From: Chitinophaga niabensis
Lineage (GTDB): Bacteria; Bacteroidota; Bacteroidia; Chitinophagales; Chitinophagaceae
NCBI GenBank assembly: GCA_017849435.1
Contig: JAFIGY010000005.1
Location: 124,001-188,000 of the forward strand
Reading direction: 5' to 3'
DNA length: 64,000 nt
In this document: positions 27,089-35,465 of the stretch, one piece after another
How positions within the stretch are numbered: position 1 is the first letter of the stretch
Layout: each line of letters opens with the position of its first letter
Position numbers and translations under genes: made by a program
The notes under the pieces: generated by a model
Seen by the model: the letters and a program-made list of their open reading frames with translations, nothing else
Told to the model about the DNA's origin: nothing
The model's database searches: none

Positions 27089-27192
27089 TTACCCTGTTCA
27101 TCGCATAAAACACGCCACAAGAAAAACTTGCCAAAATGACAGCGGAGCGTATTGCAATTATCGGCTACCTTGCATGCAAATCCTTCCATTTC

Positions 27193-28125
27193 ATGAAACT
27201 CAGATATCTGCCTGCCGCGGCACTGTTGGCGTTTGCCGCATGCAATGGCCCCGCACCCTCTTCCCAAAAAACAGCGAAAAACCAGCAAACGAATGCCGAT
27301 TCCCTTCGCCTCCAGCTTGCGAATATCTCCGCTTCAGCCGGAGGCCGGGTAGGGGTGGCTATCATGAACCTGGACACCCGGGACACGCTCAGCCAGTTGC
27401 CTGATTCCGCATTCGCAATGCAAAGCACCTACAAGTTTCCCATCGCCATGGCTGTTCTCCATCAGGTGGACCTCGGCAGGCTGAAGCTGGATCAGAAAGT
27501 TCACATCACGCCCGAAATGGTAGCGCCCAAAACCTACAGCCCGCTGCGGGACTCCTTCCCCAAGGGTAACGTAGATCTGCCACTGTCCCGCCTCATCGGG
27601 CTGATGGTTTCCCAAAGCGATAACATCGCCTGCGATGCCCTTATCGACCTCGCCGGCGGAGAAGCTGCGATCAACGACTACATCCACAGCCTCGGCGTAA
27701 AAGACATTTCCATCGTTGCCAGCGAAGCCAAAATGGCCGCTTCCTGGGATGTGCAATTCACCAACTGGTGCAAACCCTTTGCCTTCATCGAACTGCTGGA
27801 TGTGCTGAACAAAGGCAAGGTGTTATCCAAAACCAGCAACGAATTCCTGTGGAAAGCATTGAAGGAAACCACTACCGGCCCGGGCCGTATCAAAGGACTG
27901 CTGCCGAAAGATGTGGTAGTGGCTCATAAAACGGGCAGCTCCGGCAGCAGAGACGGCGTATACCCTGCCACGAATGACATCGGAATCATCTTCCTGCCCA
28001 ACGGCCAGAAACTGGCGCTGGTGGTACTTGTCAGCAATGCAAAGGGAAGCGATGCGGACCGTGATGATGTGATCGCGAAGATTGCGCAGGCGGCTTATGA
28101 TGCAGCTGTTCAGCCACAACAATGA
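27193..28125 (+). CDS. bla: Class A (subclass A2) beta-lactamase, lipoprotein
   Basis: 310 aa. Hydrolyses beta-lactams through an acyl-serine. Catalytic motifs: S78-T-Y-K81 (SxxK), S142-D-N144, E178 in the omega loop (SEAKM) and K246-T-G248. The omega-loop context EAKMAASWDVQFTNWCKP matches the CfxA/PER/CGA type of class A2 enzymes common in Bacteroidota. The signal peptide ends in a lipobox-like LLAFAAC (Cys17), so it is probably membrane-anchored in the periplasm. The ATG at 27193 gives this signal peptide; an upstream ATG at 27136 would bury it. Spectrum (cephalosporinase or extended) cannot be read here. No mobile element flanks it, so it looks intrinsic. Confidence 0.92.
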   Translation: MKLRYLPAAALLAFAACNGPAPSSQKTAKNQQTNADSLRLQLANISASAGGRVGVAIMNLDTRDTLSQLPDSAFAMQSTYKFPIAMAVLHQVDLGRLKLDQKVHITPEMVAPKTYSPLRDSFPKGNVDLPLSRLIGLMVSQSDNIACDALIDLAGGEAAINDYIHSLGVKDISIVASEAKMAASWDVQFTNWCKPFAFIELLDVLNKGKVLSKTSNEFLWKALKETTTGPGRIKGLLPKDVVVAHKTGSSGSRDGVYPATNDIGIIFLPNGQKLALVVLVSNAKGSDADRDDVIAKIAQAAYDAAVQPQQ

Positions 28126-28133
28126 ATTAAAAA

Positions 28134-28158
28134 GGCGCCGGTCTCAGATGCCGGCGCC
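28134..28158. terminator. Terminator between convergent bla and DUF1501 genes
   Basis: GGCGCCGG / CCGGCGCC arms with a 9-base loop; preceded by an A-run, so it may serve the minus strand as well. Confidence 0.7.
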
Positions 28159-28194
28159 ATACAAAAGAACATAATGCTCAGGTTTTTCAACAAA

Positions 28195-29397
28195 CTATAT
28201 AAATGAAAGATATTCATACTGTTTTTTGAGGATCGCCTGATCATCCGCCCCCAGCCATTTCTTCAGGAGAGTGGCATATACATTTTTGAAGTCTACTTTA
28301 TATTTCAGGTCCCCATCCTGCAGATTCACCAGGTCCGGCCCTTCATTCAGCAGTCCTTTCTGCTGTAATCCCCCACCGATCAGGAACATGTTATTCGCTG
28401 TACCGTGGTCCGTTCCACCGCTGGCGTTCTGCCCTACCCTGCGTCCGAATTCGGAGAAGGTCATCACCAGTACATCCTGGAAGCGATTGTTCTTTTTCAG
28501 ATCGGTGGTGAACACCTGCAATGCATCGCTGAGCTGTTCAAAGAGGCGTTGCTGCTGTTGTTGCTGACCTACGTGGGTATCAAAGCTGCCGTGAGATACG
28601 TAATACACGCTGGTATTGATATCCGTCATGATCAACTCCGCAATGGTTTTCATGCTGCGGCCGAGGTCGGTAGCAGGATAGGTTTCCTTGCTTTTAAAGG
28701 TCTTGAACTGCTGCTGGATATACGCGGCCGAGGAAATGGTTTCGGCCATGGTCTTGTACAGATAATCCACGTTATGATGTTCGTCATCGTGTTGCTGTTG
28801 TGCCAGCAGTTCCTTGAAATAGCGGTCGTTGCTGGCGCCGTAGAGGCGTTGCGGATCCGTGAGGGCAAGGCCTTTTACGTGATCGCCTTTGAGCGCGAGG
28901 CTGAGGGTGTCGTCTATTTCAAGGGCCTGTGTGGGCTTGTCGCAGCCTTTGCATTGTGCATCGAGGTAACGCCCTATCCACCCCGTTCCCCAAAAATCCT
29001 TGGATTCACTCGCACTTTGCCAGATATCCATGGAACGGAAGTGTGAACGGTCAGGGTTTGGATAACCTACGCTGTTCATGATGCCCAATGCGCCATCATC
29101 GTATAATGCCTTGAAACTTTTCAGCGCGGGGTGAATGCCGAGCTCATCTGTTAAGGCCAATGCCTGTTCCCGCCTGATCCCCAGCTGTGGCCGGAGTTTG
29201 TAATAAATATCGTTGCGGTAAGGGATCACGGTATTAAGGCCGTCGTTGCCGCCGGAAAGCTGCACCACCACCAGCACTTTATTGCCGGGAGGCACCAGGT
29301 TGCCCTGTTCCATCGCTTTGAGGAACCTGGGCAGCAGCAGGCTGGCGGAAGCGATAGAGCCTACTTGTAAGAACCGTCGTCTGTTGATCACTAACAT
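28195..29397 (-). CDS. DUF1501 domain protein, Tat-exported
   Basis: 400 aa. The N-terminus has a twin-arginine signal (INRRRFLQVGSIASASLLLP) that predicts folded export to the periplasm. The DUF1501 core (sulfatase/phosphatase-like fold) shows VVQLSGGNDGLNTVIPY, HPALKSFKALYDDGALGIMNSVGYPNPDRSHF, FDTHVGQ and SEFGRRVGQNASGGTDHGTAN. The ATG at 29397 places the Arg pair correctly; the longer reading does not. It lies 17 bases after the DUF1800 gene. This gene pair recurs in Bacteroidota and Planctomycetota, but no reaction has been firmly assigned that I can state. Confidence 0.88.
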   Translation of the reverse strand: MLVINRRRFLQVGSIASASLLLPRFLKAMEQGNLVPPGNKVLVVVQLSGGNDGLNTVIPYRNDIYYKLRPQLGIRREQALALTDELGIHPALKSFKALYDDGALGIMNSVGYPNPDRSHFRSMDIWQSASESKDFWGTGWIGRYLDAQCKGCDKPTQALEIDDTLSLALKGDHVKGLALTDPQRLYGASNDRYFKELLAQQQHDDEHHNVDYLYKTMAETISSAAYIQQQFKTFKSKETYPATDLGRSMKTIAELIMTDINTSVYYVSHGSFDTHVGQQQQQQRLFEQLSDALQVFTTDLKKNNRFQDVLVMTFSEFGRRVGQNASGGTDHGTANNMFLIGGGLQQKGLLNEGPDLVNLQDGDLKYKVDFKNVYATLLKKWLGADDQAILKKQYEYLSFI

Positions 29398-29414
29398 AGT
29401 TCTGCAGATTTCGT

Positions 29415-30863
29415 TTAACACAATTGATATTCCGGCGTGCTCATTACATCGATCGTAACGGTCTTGATGTAATTGTCGCGGGAAGAACTGTCTGAATATT
29501 TTTCCAGCAATTGTTTATTGATACCGGCATTTTTGACCAGCAAAGATCCTGCGATCTGGTCGGCCAGCTTCTCCCGGGGAATGTTCCTGAATCCGTCGAG
29601 GTAGGGCTCCCAGTTAACATTGGCATTTACCTTCCGGGCGTACTGCTTCTTCAGGAATTCATTCACTTCCAGCGTCATTTTATAATTGGCTCCCTCTCCC
29701 ATTTCGGGCGTGATCTCCTTTGGACGTATGTTGAATTCCTGGGAATAGAGGATGATCTGCGGTACCCGCATCCGGAACATCAGGCTGGAGCTGTCTATCC
29801 AGCTGCGTCCGCCGGGCCATCCGGCTACGTTCGGTGGATAAAACAATACCTGTCCCATCACACGCTGGAACACGAGCATGGCTTCTTCCTGTTCGAATTG
29901 CATCGGGATGGATTTGCGTAGTCCTACCAGCAGTTCCACAGGAGATTTGATACGGTTACCGATGTTACGGGGATCGTAGAACCAGTCCGACAGAAAGATC
30001 TCCTGCATCAGTGTGCGAAGGTCGTAATTGGACTGATGGAACCTATCCGCCAGCCGGTTCACTTTATCTTCATCCACGTCGTCGTTCACGAAGTAGCGAT
30101 ATATTTTTCCGGTGATGAACTTTGCTGTTTGTTTTTGTTCCAGCAATATTTTGATTACATCATCCCCATCGAAATTGCCGGTATTACCCAGCAACGTCTT
30201 CTCATTATCATCATGCTGATTTTTTCTGAACTGGAACTGGCCCACTTCATCGAACCCCCAACCCGTAAACGCCCTCGCCGCTTCTTTCACGTCTTTCTCC
30301 GTGTAATTGCCGCGCCCCATGGTGAAGAGCTCCATCACTTCCCGCGCGAAATTCTCGTTCGGGTGTTGTTTACGGTTTTGCTGGTTGTTGAGGAAGGCGA
30401 GCATAGCAGGGGTCTTGGAAACTTCAGTGAGCAGTGTCCCGAAATTACCGAGCCCGTGTTGCCGGATCACCTGGAGGAGTTGCTGATTGTGGAGCACATT
30501 CTGTGTGCGGCAGGCGAAATGGCCGTGCCAGAAGAGGGCCATCTTTTCCCGTAGCGGATGGTCACTGTTGATCATGGAATACATCCACATCACATTCAGG
30601 TCTTTGATGCCGTCCGCGTTCATGCGCTGCACCATGCGGCGCTCTTCCGCGCCCATGTTCCGCTGCTTTTTGTAATCGGGAAGGTCTGTTTCGTCTATGA
30701 CTTTAACGGGATCCGGAGTGGTGTCTTCCGGGCCAAGCAGGATTTTCCGTACAACTGCTTTGCGTCTTTTCTTCATCCAGGAATGGATCACCGGCAGGTT
30801 TTCCCCAAATCCGGCTCTCCAGCCCAGGTGTTGCAGTTGTGTTTGTTCTGAAACAACAGCCAT
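29415..30863 (-). CDS. DUF1800 domain protein
   Basis: 482 aa. Family features: the opening LGWRAGFGENLP (matching the usual hLLrRtgFGp segment), MALFWHGHFACRTQNV, NENFAREVMELFTMGRGNYTEKDVKEAARAFTGW, and a C-terminal VAGWPGGRSWID with a MSTPEYQLC end. No signal peptide is visible, although its partner DUF1501 protein has a Tat signal; export as a complex is possible. First gene of the DUF1800-DUF1501 pair. Biochemical function is not established. Confidence 0.87.
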   Translation of the reverse strand: MAVVSEQTQLQHLGWRAGFGENLPVIHSWMKKRRKAVVRKILLGPEDTTPDPVKVIDETDLPDYKKQRNMGAEERRMVQRMNADGIKDLNVMWMYSMINSDHPLREKMALFWHGHFACRTQNVLHNQQLLQVIRQHGLGNFGTLLTEVSKTPAMLAFLNNQQNRKQHPNENFAREVMELFTMGRGNYTEKDVKEAARAFTGWGFDEVGQFQFRKNQHDDNEKTLLGNTGNFDGDDVIKILLEQKQTAKFITGKIYRYFVNDDVDEDKVNRLADRFHQSNYDLRTLMQEIFLSDWFYDPRNIGNRIKSPVELLVGLRKSIPMQFEQEEAMLVFQRVMGQVLFYPPNVAGWPGGRSWIDSSSLMFRMRVPQIILYSQEFNIRPKEITPEMGEGANYKMTLEVNEFLKKQYARKVNANVNWEPYLDGFRNIPREKLADQIAGSLLVKNAGINKQLLEKYSDSSSRDNYIKTVTIDVMSTPEYQLC

Positions 30864-30968
30864 GGGTAAAAAGGATTTATCGATTTTATTGAGACGGGTA
30901 TATTTCCGGAAAGTTTAACCCGGGCGGAAACCGCTCATCAAAAAAACACAAAATCTGTTCCGGAACGG

Positions 30969-32045
30969 TTAGTAGACGTCCATACGCTTGTCTACCTCCA
31001 GTGCCCAGGCATGAATGCCGCCGGTCACATTGAATACTTCATTGAAGCCGGATTGCAGCAAATGCTGTGCTACGGCCTTGCTACGGAGACCATGATGACA
31101 AATCACCGCTACCGGCCGTTGCTTCGTGAGCCCGGGAATGGCCGCCTGCACACGGCGCATGGGAATATGCTGCGATCCTTCAATATGGCAGATGTCCCAT
31201 TCTTCTTTCTCCCGCACGTCTATCAGCTGAAAATCATACCCTTCTTCCAGCCAGGTTTGCAATTCTTTCACCGTCAGGTGTTGCAGGGGCTGCTGGCTGC
31301 AAACATCGTCTCCGTAATTATCCCCGAGCGCCGTAATAAGATGATTGTCCGGGTTATTTTGAAAGGTGAACACCTGTTGCGTATTATCCAGTATGTTGAT
31401 GGTCATGAGCTGGTTGATGAGCGGCTCTCCGATATCGCAAAGTACTTTCACCGCCTCGTTGACCTGGTAGCAACCGATCAGGCCGGGTAAAACACCCAGC
31501 ACGCCGATGGAATTGCAATCGGGAACATCGCCCGGTTCAGGGAAAAGACAACGGTAGGTGGCGCTTCCTTTGTAATTGAATACGCTCACCTGTCCTTCAT
31601 ACTCGTAAATGGCGCCGGAAACAAAGGGTTTATTCAGGATCACGCAGGCGTCGTTGATCAGATAACGTGTTCCGAAATTGTCCGAACAGTCGATCACCAG
31701 GTCATACGGCATGAAGATCTCCAGGGCGTTGGTATTGGCCAGCCATACATTGTGGGGAACAAGCACCACATCCGGGTTCAACTCCTGCAGCCTTTCAATA
31801 GCCATATCCAGTTTAAGTTTCCCTTCATCTGAAGTACGGTACAATACCTGTCGCTGCAGATTGGTGATGGACACTTTATCCGGTTCCACAATACCGATCT
31901 TACCCACTCCCATAGCCGTCAGGTACTGCAATACAGGCACACCCAAACCACCTGCTCCTACTACAAGCACGGATGATTTCCGGAGAAGCGCCTGCTTCTC
32001 CGCACCAAACCCTTTCAGGCGTAATTGACGGTCGTAACGATCCAT
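30969..32045 (-). CDS. ThiF/MoeB/HesA-family adenylyltransferase fused to rhodanese
   Basis: 358 aa. The E1-like domain (1-240) activates the C-terminal glycine of a ThiS/MoaD-type sulfur carrier: ATP motif VVGAGGLG (28-35), NLQRQVLY, and IDCSDNFGTRY (catalytic Asp). A rhodanese domain (about 255-350) has an active-site Cys at about 316 in VICHHGLRS. The CxxC zinc pairs of E. coli MoeB are missing: the first pair reads TYRC and the second is replaced by NPDNHL. The target may be MoaD, ThiS or another carrier; none of these genes is in the window. A TAGGAGC Shine-Dalgarno precedes the ATG. Confidence 0.87.
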   Translation of the reverse strand: MDRYDRQLRLKGFGAEKQALLRKSSVLVVGAGGLGVPVLQYLTAMGVGKIGIVEPDKVSITNLQRQVLYRTSDEGKLKLDMAIERLQELNPDVVLVPHNVWLANTNALEIFMPYDLVIDCSDNFGTRYLINDACVILNKPFVSGAIYEYEGQVSVFNYKGSATYRCLFPEPGDVPDCNSIGVLGVLPGLIGCYQVNEAVKVLCDIGEPLINQLMTINILDNTQQVFTFQNNPDNHLITALGDNYGDDVCSQQPLQHLTVKELQTWLEEGYDFQLIDVREKEEWDICHIEGSQHIPMRRVQAAIPGLTKQRPVAVICHHGLRSKAVAQHLLQSGFNEVFNVTGGIHAWALEVDKRMDVY

Positions 32046-32080
32046 GCTCCTAATTTCGGAATTATTTTAATCTGCCTGTG

Positions 32081-33145
32081 TTATTTAACAAATAAGGCCT
32101 TCAGCTGCTCCCATATATGGCTGAAAGCATCGGATGGAACGGGCGGCGGCCCGGATGATAACTGTTTCCGGATATAAGCGATCCGGTTGTCCAGATCAGG
32201 ATGACTGCTGAGCCATTCAGAAGGCCCGGATGCAGTACTTTTCTTCAGGGTTTCAAACAGCAAGATATAACCCTGCCCATCGATATGTTCTTTTTCGAGC
32301 AATGCCAGTCCGTTCATATCCGCCTCCCGCTCCAGTTTGCGGGAGTATTGCAATCCCCGCAGCATATTGGCATTCTCCACGATTACTGCTCCAACACCGG
32401 TAAGATCCCCAAACACCAGGCTTACGGCCATGTAGGTGGCTAAACCTTGCATGATGGAACGTGTAGTGTGCCGCAGGGCTACATGCGAGTATTCATGCGC
32501 CAGCAGGGCGGCCAGTTCCTCAGGGTGCTGCATCTGCTTCAGCAATCCGCTGAACACCACAATATGTCCTCCGGGCACGGCAAATGCATTGGCCTGTTTT
32601 TCCTCCACCACTGTGATCCGCACAGGATAAGAAGATGTAATATGCATCGCCTGATAAAATTCGCTCACCAGCCTCGTTTCCTCCGGCAATACTTTGTAAC
32701 TGCCGATCATGGCGTTATATGCGTCGTCCCCGAATTTCACTTCATAAGATATCGGCATACTATCCGCTACACGCCCTGCCAGCCAGGGTATCAGCCAGAA
32801 ATAAAGCGTCAGCAGCAGCGCAAGGATGAAAACCCCAACGCCAGCCACTGCCGTTACTACCGCAGGGATGCTTCTTTTCTTCTTTCCTATCCGCATTTCC
32901 GCGAATGCGGCAAAATCGTTATCCGCCACCTGCAGGGTCTGCAGCGGCAATCCCGGGTAATGCAGTATGCAGCCCCCATATGTTTCCTTCCCTTTCACCA
33001 CATCCGGCCAATACCAATAAACAATACGGGAGTTGCCATCCGCATCTTTCAGATGGATCTCAATTCGTTTATTGGTTGCCGTTATAACAGCGGGTCTTAC
33101 ATTATCGGGGGAATCAAAAGAATAAGTACCCTTCCAGGTTTGCAT
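32081..33145 (-). CDS. M48 family metallopeptidase, membrane-anchored
   Basis: 354 aa. A soluble N-terminal part (1-90) precedes a membrane helix at about 94-124 (VVTAVAGVGVFILALLLTLYFW). The M48 zinc protease domain has HEYSH at 217-221 and the downstream Glu in LEREADMNGLALL. PGGHIVVFSGLL and SSHPDLDNRIAYI are also typical of Oma1/HtpX-type M48 enzymes. The protease domain is predicted periplasmic by topology. The start lies 3 bases after the acetyltransferase stop, so the two are cotranscribed. Role: probably membrane or envelope protein quality control. Confidence 0.87.
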   Translation of the reverse strand: MQTWKGTYSFDSPDNVRPAVITATNKRIEIHLKDADGNSRIVYWYWPDVVKGKETYGGCILHYPGLPLQTLQVADNDFAAFAEMRIGKKKRSIPAVVTAVAGVGVFILALLLTLYFWLIPWLAGRVADSMPISYEVKFGDDAYNAMIGSYKVLPEETRLVSEFYQAMHITSSYPVRITVVEEKQANAFAVPGGHIVVFSGLLKQMQHPEELAALLAHEYSHVALRHTTRSIMQGLATYMAVSLVFGDLTGVGAVIVENANMLRGLQYSRKLEREADMNGLALLEKEHIDGQGYILLFETLKKSTASGPSEWLSSHPDLDNRIAYIRKQLSSGPPPVPSDAFSHIWEQLKALFVK

Positions 33146-33148
33146 AGG

Positions 33149-33691
33149 TCAGGGTTTGATACGTTTGCTCATGATCACAAGATCTACCATGGAGCCGTCC
33201 GGCTGGCGGATACCTCCGGGCATGCGGCCATGTTCCGAAAAATTAAAATTGCGGTACAGCTGAATGGCCCTTTCATTGGTAGCCAGCACGTCAAAATGAA
33301 TGGTAGTGATCTTCGGATGCTCCTCCGCCCAACGGATCGCTGCTGTCAGCAATCGTCTCCCGATCCCCATATTCCAGTATTTATGCAATACGGCAATGCC
33401 CAGCAAAGCCATATGATGCTGCTTCCGGAACCGGCTCTGGTTCAGACTTACAGAGCCTACCACCATTCCATCCACTTCTGCCACCAGGAAAAGATTATCC
33501 GGGTTATGCTCATAAGCCTTGATGAAAGCCTCTTCCGACGGCAGGTCAAAAGTCCGCGCCTCTTCATGGGTGTACAGCAGGAAGTCGGTTTCCTTCGTCA
33601 GCTGCAGGAAGCAATGCAGGCATGCAGCCGCATCCTTCACGGAAGGGCGGCGGATCACCAGTTGTTGACCGTTGGGAAGAAAGTGCTGCAT
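33149..33691 (-). CDS. GNAT family N-acetyltransferase
   Basis: 180 aa. The acetyl-CoA site is seen in IAVLHKYWNMGIGRRLL (R/QxxGxG/A type, about residues 96-112), and the fold's later strands in TTIHFDVLATNERAIQLYRNFNF. The layout resembles RimJ/RimL- or SpeG-like enzymes; the substrate is unknown. The ATG at 33691 is chosen over an upstream one at 33769, because the terminator of the cytochrome gene and a TATATTTG box (33697-33704) lie between them. That box is just 5 bases before the ATG. Confidence 0.85.
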   Translation of the reverse strand: MQHFLPNGQQLVIRRPSVKDAAACLHCFLQLTKETDFLLYTHEEARTFDLPSEEAFIKAYEHNPDNLFLVAEVDGMVVGSVSLNQSRFRKQHHMALLGIAVLHKYWNMGIGRRLLTAAIRWAEEHPKITTIHFDVLATNERAIQLYRNFNFSEHGRMPGGIRQPDGSMVDLVIMSKRIKP

Positions 33692-33696
33692 ATTCG

Positions 33697-33704
33697 CAAA
33701 TATA
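33697..33704 (-). promoter_or_regulatory. -7 promoter box TATATTTG for the acetyltransferase-M48 pair
   Basis: Exact TAnnTTTG on the minus strand, 5 bases before the ATG at 33691; predicts a leaderless transcript. Confidence 0.45.
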
Positions 33705-33705
33705 A

Positions 33706-33727
33706 AGAAGGCGGCCGAGGCCGCCTT
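33706..33727 (-). terminator. Terminator after the small cytochrome c gene
   Basis: AAGGCGGC and GCCGCCTT arms with a CGAG loop, followed in the minus direction by TTCTTTATATTT. Confidence 0.7.
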
Positions 33728-33752
33728 GAATGTCTTGTTCGGAGGATGTAAC

Positions 33753-34049
33753 TCAGGATGCCTTGGCATGCTTGGTCACAAAAGCCAGCACCGCCGCTTT
33801 CTGATCGTCGGAGAGCTTCGCTTTGCGGGCCATTTTGTCTACAATACCAGGCCAGGAACTGGCGGTATGGGTTTCCGGCAGTTTGTACCTGTGACATTTG
33901 CCACATTTCTCGCGGAAAACGGATTTGCCTTCGGAATCCTCATACTTTGAGAAAGCCGCTTCTGTAGCGGCGGGAGAGGTTGATTTGGAACATCCCCACA
34001 CCAGAATGGCCAGCAGCATCAGTGAACCAAGTGTTTTCATAATTTGCAT
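33753..34049 (-). CDS. Small class I cytochrome c, lipoprotein
   Basis: 98 aa. A signal peptide with lipobox (ILVWGC) anchors it in the envelope. One heme c site CGKCH is followed by a short helical domain with a likely Met axial ligand (DKMARKAKL). It is probably a periplasmic electron carrier. ATG codons at 34049 and 34040 are both possible (MQIMKTLG or MKTLG); neither has a clear Shine-Dalgarno. Its electron partners are not apparent from the neighbours. Confidence 0.82.
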   Translation of the reverse strand: MQIMKTLGSLMLLAILVWGCSKSTSPAATEAAFSKYEDSEGKSVFREKCGKCHRYKLPETHTASSWPGIVDKMARKAKLSDDQKAAVLAFVTKHAKAS

Positions 34050-34088
34050 TTTTAGGACCTGATAACAATGTAAGATAAAAAAATCAAA

Positions 34089-34117
34089 AAAAGCGTACAG
34101 GTATGCTGTACGCTTTA
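34089..34117 (-). terminator. Terminator after serS
   Basis: AAAGCGTACAG and CTGTACGCTTT arms with a GTATG loop, T-rich in the minus direction. Confidence 0.8.
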
Positions 34118-34151
34118 AAACTTAATACGATGTTATAGTCGTGTACGTTGC

Positions 34152-35423
34152 TTATGCAATCCGGTCTCCTCCAAAATACGGATGCAATACAGCCGGCAGA
34201 AGAATTCCTCCGGGCGTCTGGTTATTTTCCAGTAGACAGGCCACTATACGGGGTAACGCGAGGGAACTGCCGTTCAGGGAATGTACCAGCTGATTCTTGC
34301 CCTGTTCGTCTTTATAACGAATCTTCATCCGGTTGGTTTGATAGCTCTCGAAATTGGATACGGAGCTTACTTCCAGCCATTTGTCCTGCGCTGCGGAATA
34401 CACTTCAAAATCGTAGGTCTGTGCGGAAGTGAAGCCCATGTCGCCGCCACAAAGGTTGAGGATGCGATAAGGCAGGCCGAGGGACTGTATCAGCCTCTCC
34501 ACATGCGCTACCATCTCTTCCAGCACAGTATATGACTGATCAGGCCGTACGAGCTGCACTACTTCTACTTTTTCAAACTGGTGCAAACGGTTCAGGCCGC
34601 GTACATCCTTGCCGTAAGAACCGGCTTCCCGGCGGAAACAGGGCGTATAGGCGGTCATCCTCACGGGGAGATCGGATTCTTTCAGGATCTCGTCCCGGTA
34701 GATATTCGTGACGGGTACTTCTGCGGTGGGTATCAGGTAGAGACTGTCTTCATTCACGAAGTACATCTGTCCTTCTTTATCGGGCAGCTGCCCCGTTCCG
34801 TAAGCGGAAGCTTCGTTCACCACGTAAGGCGGCAGCATTTCCGTATAGCCGTTAGCGGTATTGAAGTCCAGGAAATAGCTGACCAGCGCTCTTTGCAGGC
34901 GCGCGCCCTTGTTTTTGTACACAGGGAAACCGCTGCCGGTGATCTTGTTACCCAGCTCAAAATCGATCAGGTCGTATTTTTTGGCGAGATCCCAGTGTGG
35001 AACGGCATCTGCCGCCAGTGATGGTTTGGCGCCACCGCCACGAACCTCCACATTTTCTTCGGGCGTTTTCCCGACGGGGACGTTAGGGCCCGGGAGGTTA
35101 GGGAGTTTTACAAGGGTATCGTGCAACAACTTTTCCGTTGACCGCAACGCTTCATCAATCGGTCCCAGGGCTTGTTTCAGCGATGCCACCTCCTGTTTCC
35201 GGGCTTCGGCAGCGGCCTTATCGCCCGATGCCATCAGCTTCCCGATCTCTTTGGATGCGGCATTCACTTTTGCCTGCGTTTCATCATACTCCAGTGTCAG
35301 CTTCTTGCGTTGATCATCCAGCGCCAGCACTTCATCTACGATACCGGGCTCTTTGAACTGTTTAACGCCCAGCCGCTCCAGTACCAGTGCTTTGTTCTGA
35401 CGGATAAATTGTACCTGTAACAT
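34152..35423 (-). CDS. serS: Serine-tRNA ligase
   Basis: Class II aminoacyl-tRNA synthetase charging tRNA-Ser (and tRNA-Sec where present); cytoplasmic. 423 aa. The N-terminal coiled-coil arm covers about 30-105. The catalytic core shows motif 2 (TPCFRREAGSYGKDVRGLNRLHQFEKVE, split over two strands), serine-binding TAEVPVTN, and motif 3 in LNGSSLALPRIVACLLENNQ. The ATG at 35423 gives the family's MLQVQFIRQNK start. A TATCTTTG box lies 21 bases upstream. Confidence 0.97.
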   Translation of the reverse strand: MLQVQFIRQNKALVLERLGVKQFKEPGIVDEVLALDDQRKKLTLEYDETQAKVNAASKEIGKLMASGDKAAAEARKQEVASLKQALGPIDEALRSTEKLLHDTLVKLPNLPGPNVPVGKTPEENVEVRGGGAKPSLAADAVPHWDLAKKYDLIDFELGNKITGSGFPVYKNKGARLQRALVSYFLDFNTANGYTEMLPPYVVNEASAYGTGQLPDKEGQMYFVNEDSLYLIPTAEVPVTNIYRDEILKESDLPVRMTAYTPCFRREAGSYGKDVRGLNRLHQFEKVEVVQLVRPDQSYTVLEEMVAHVERLIQSLGLPYRILNLCGGDMGFTSAQTYDFEVYSAAQDKWLEVSSVSNFESYQTNRMKIRYKDEQGKNQLVHSLNGSSLALPRIVACLLENNQTPGGILLPAVLHPYFGGDRIA

Positions 35424-35444
35424 GTAATTCCTGTTGAATTTGGA

Positions 35445-35452
35445 CAAAGATA
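35445..35452 (-). promoter_or_regulatory. -7 promoter box TATCTTTG of serS
   Basis: Exact TAnnTTTG match with a 21-base leader. Confidence 0.5.
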
Positions 35453-35465
35453 ACGGGCTTCTCCC

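Noticed and set aside
32447-33751. 434-aa plus-strand frame opposite the M48 protease and GNAT genes
   Set aside because: It spans two convincing minus-strand genes and their junction; composition is typical of antisense frames (His, Arg, Gln rich).
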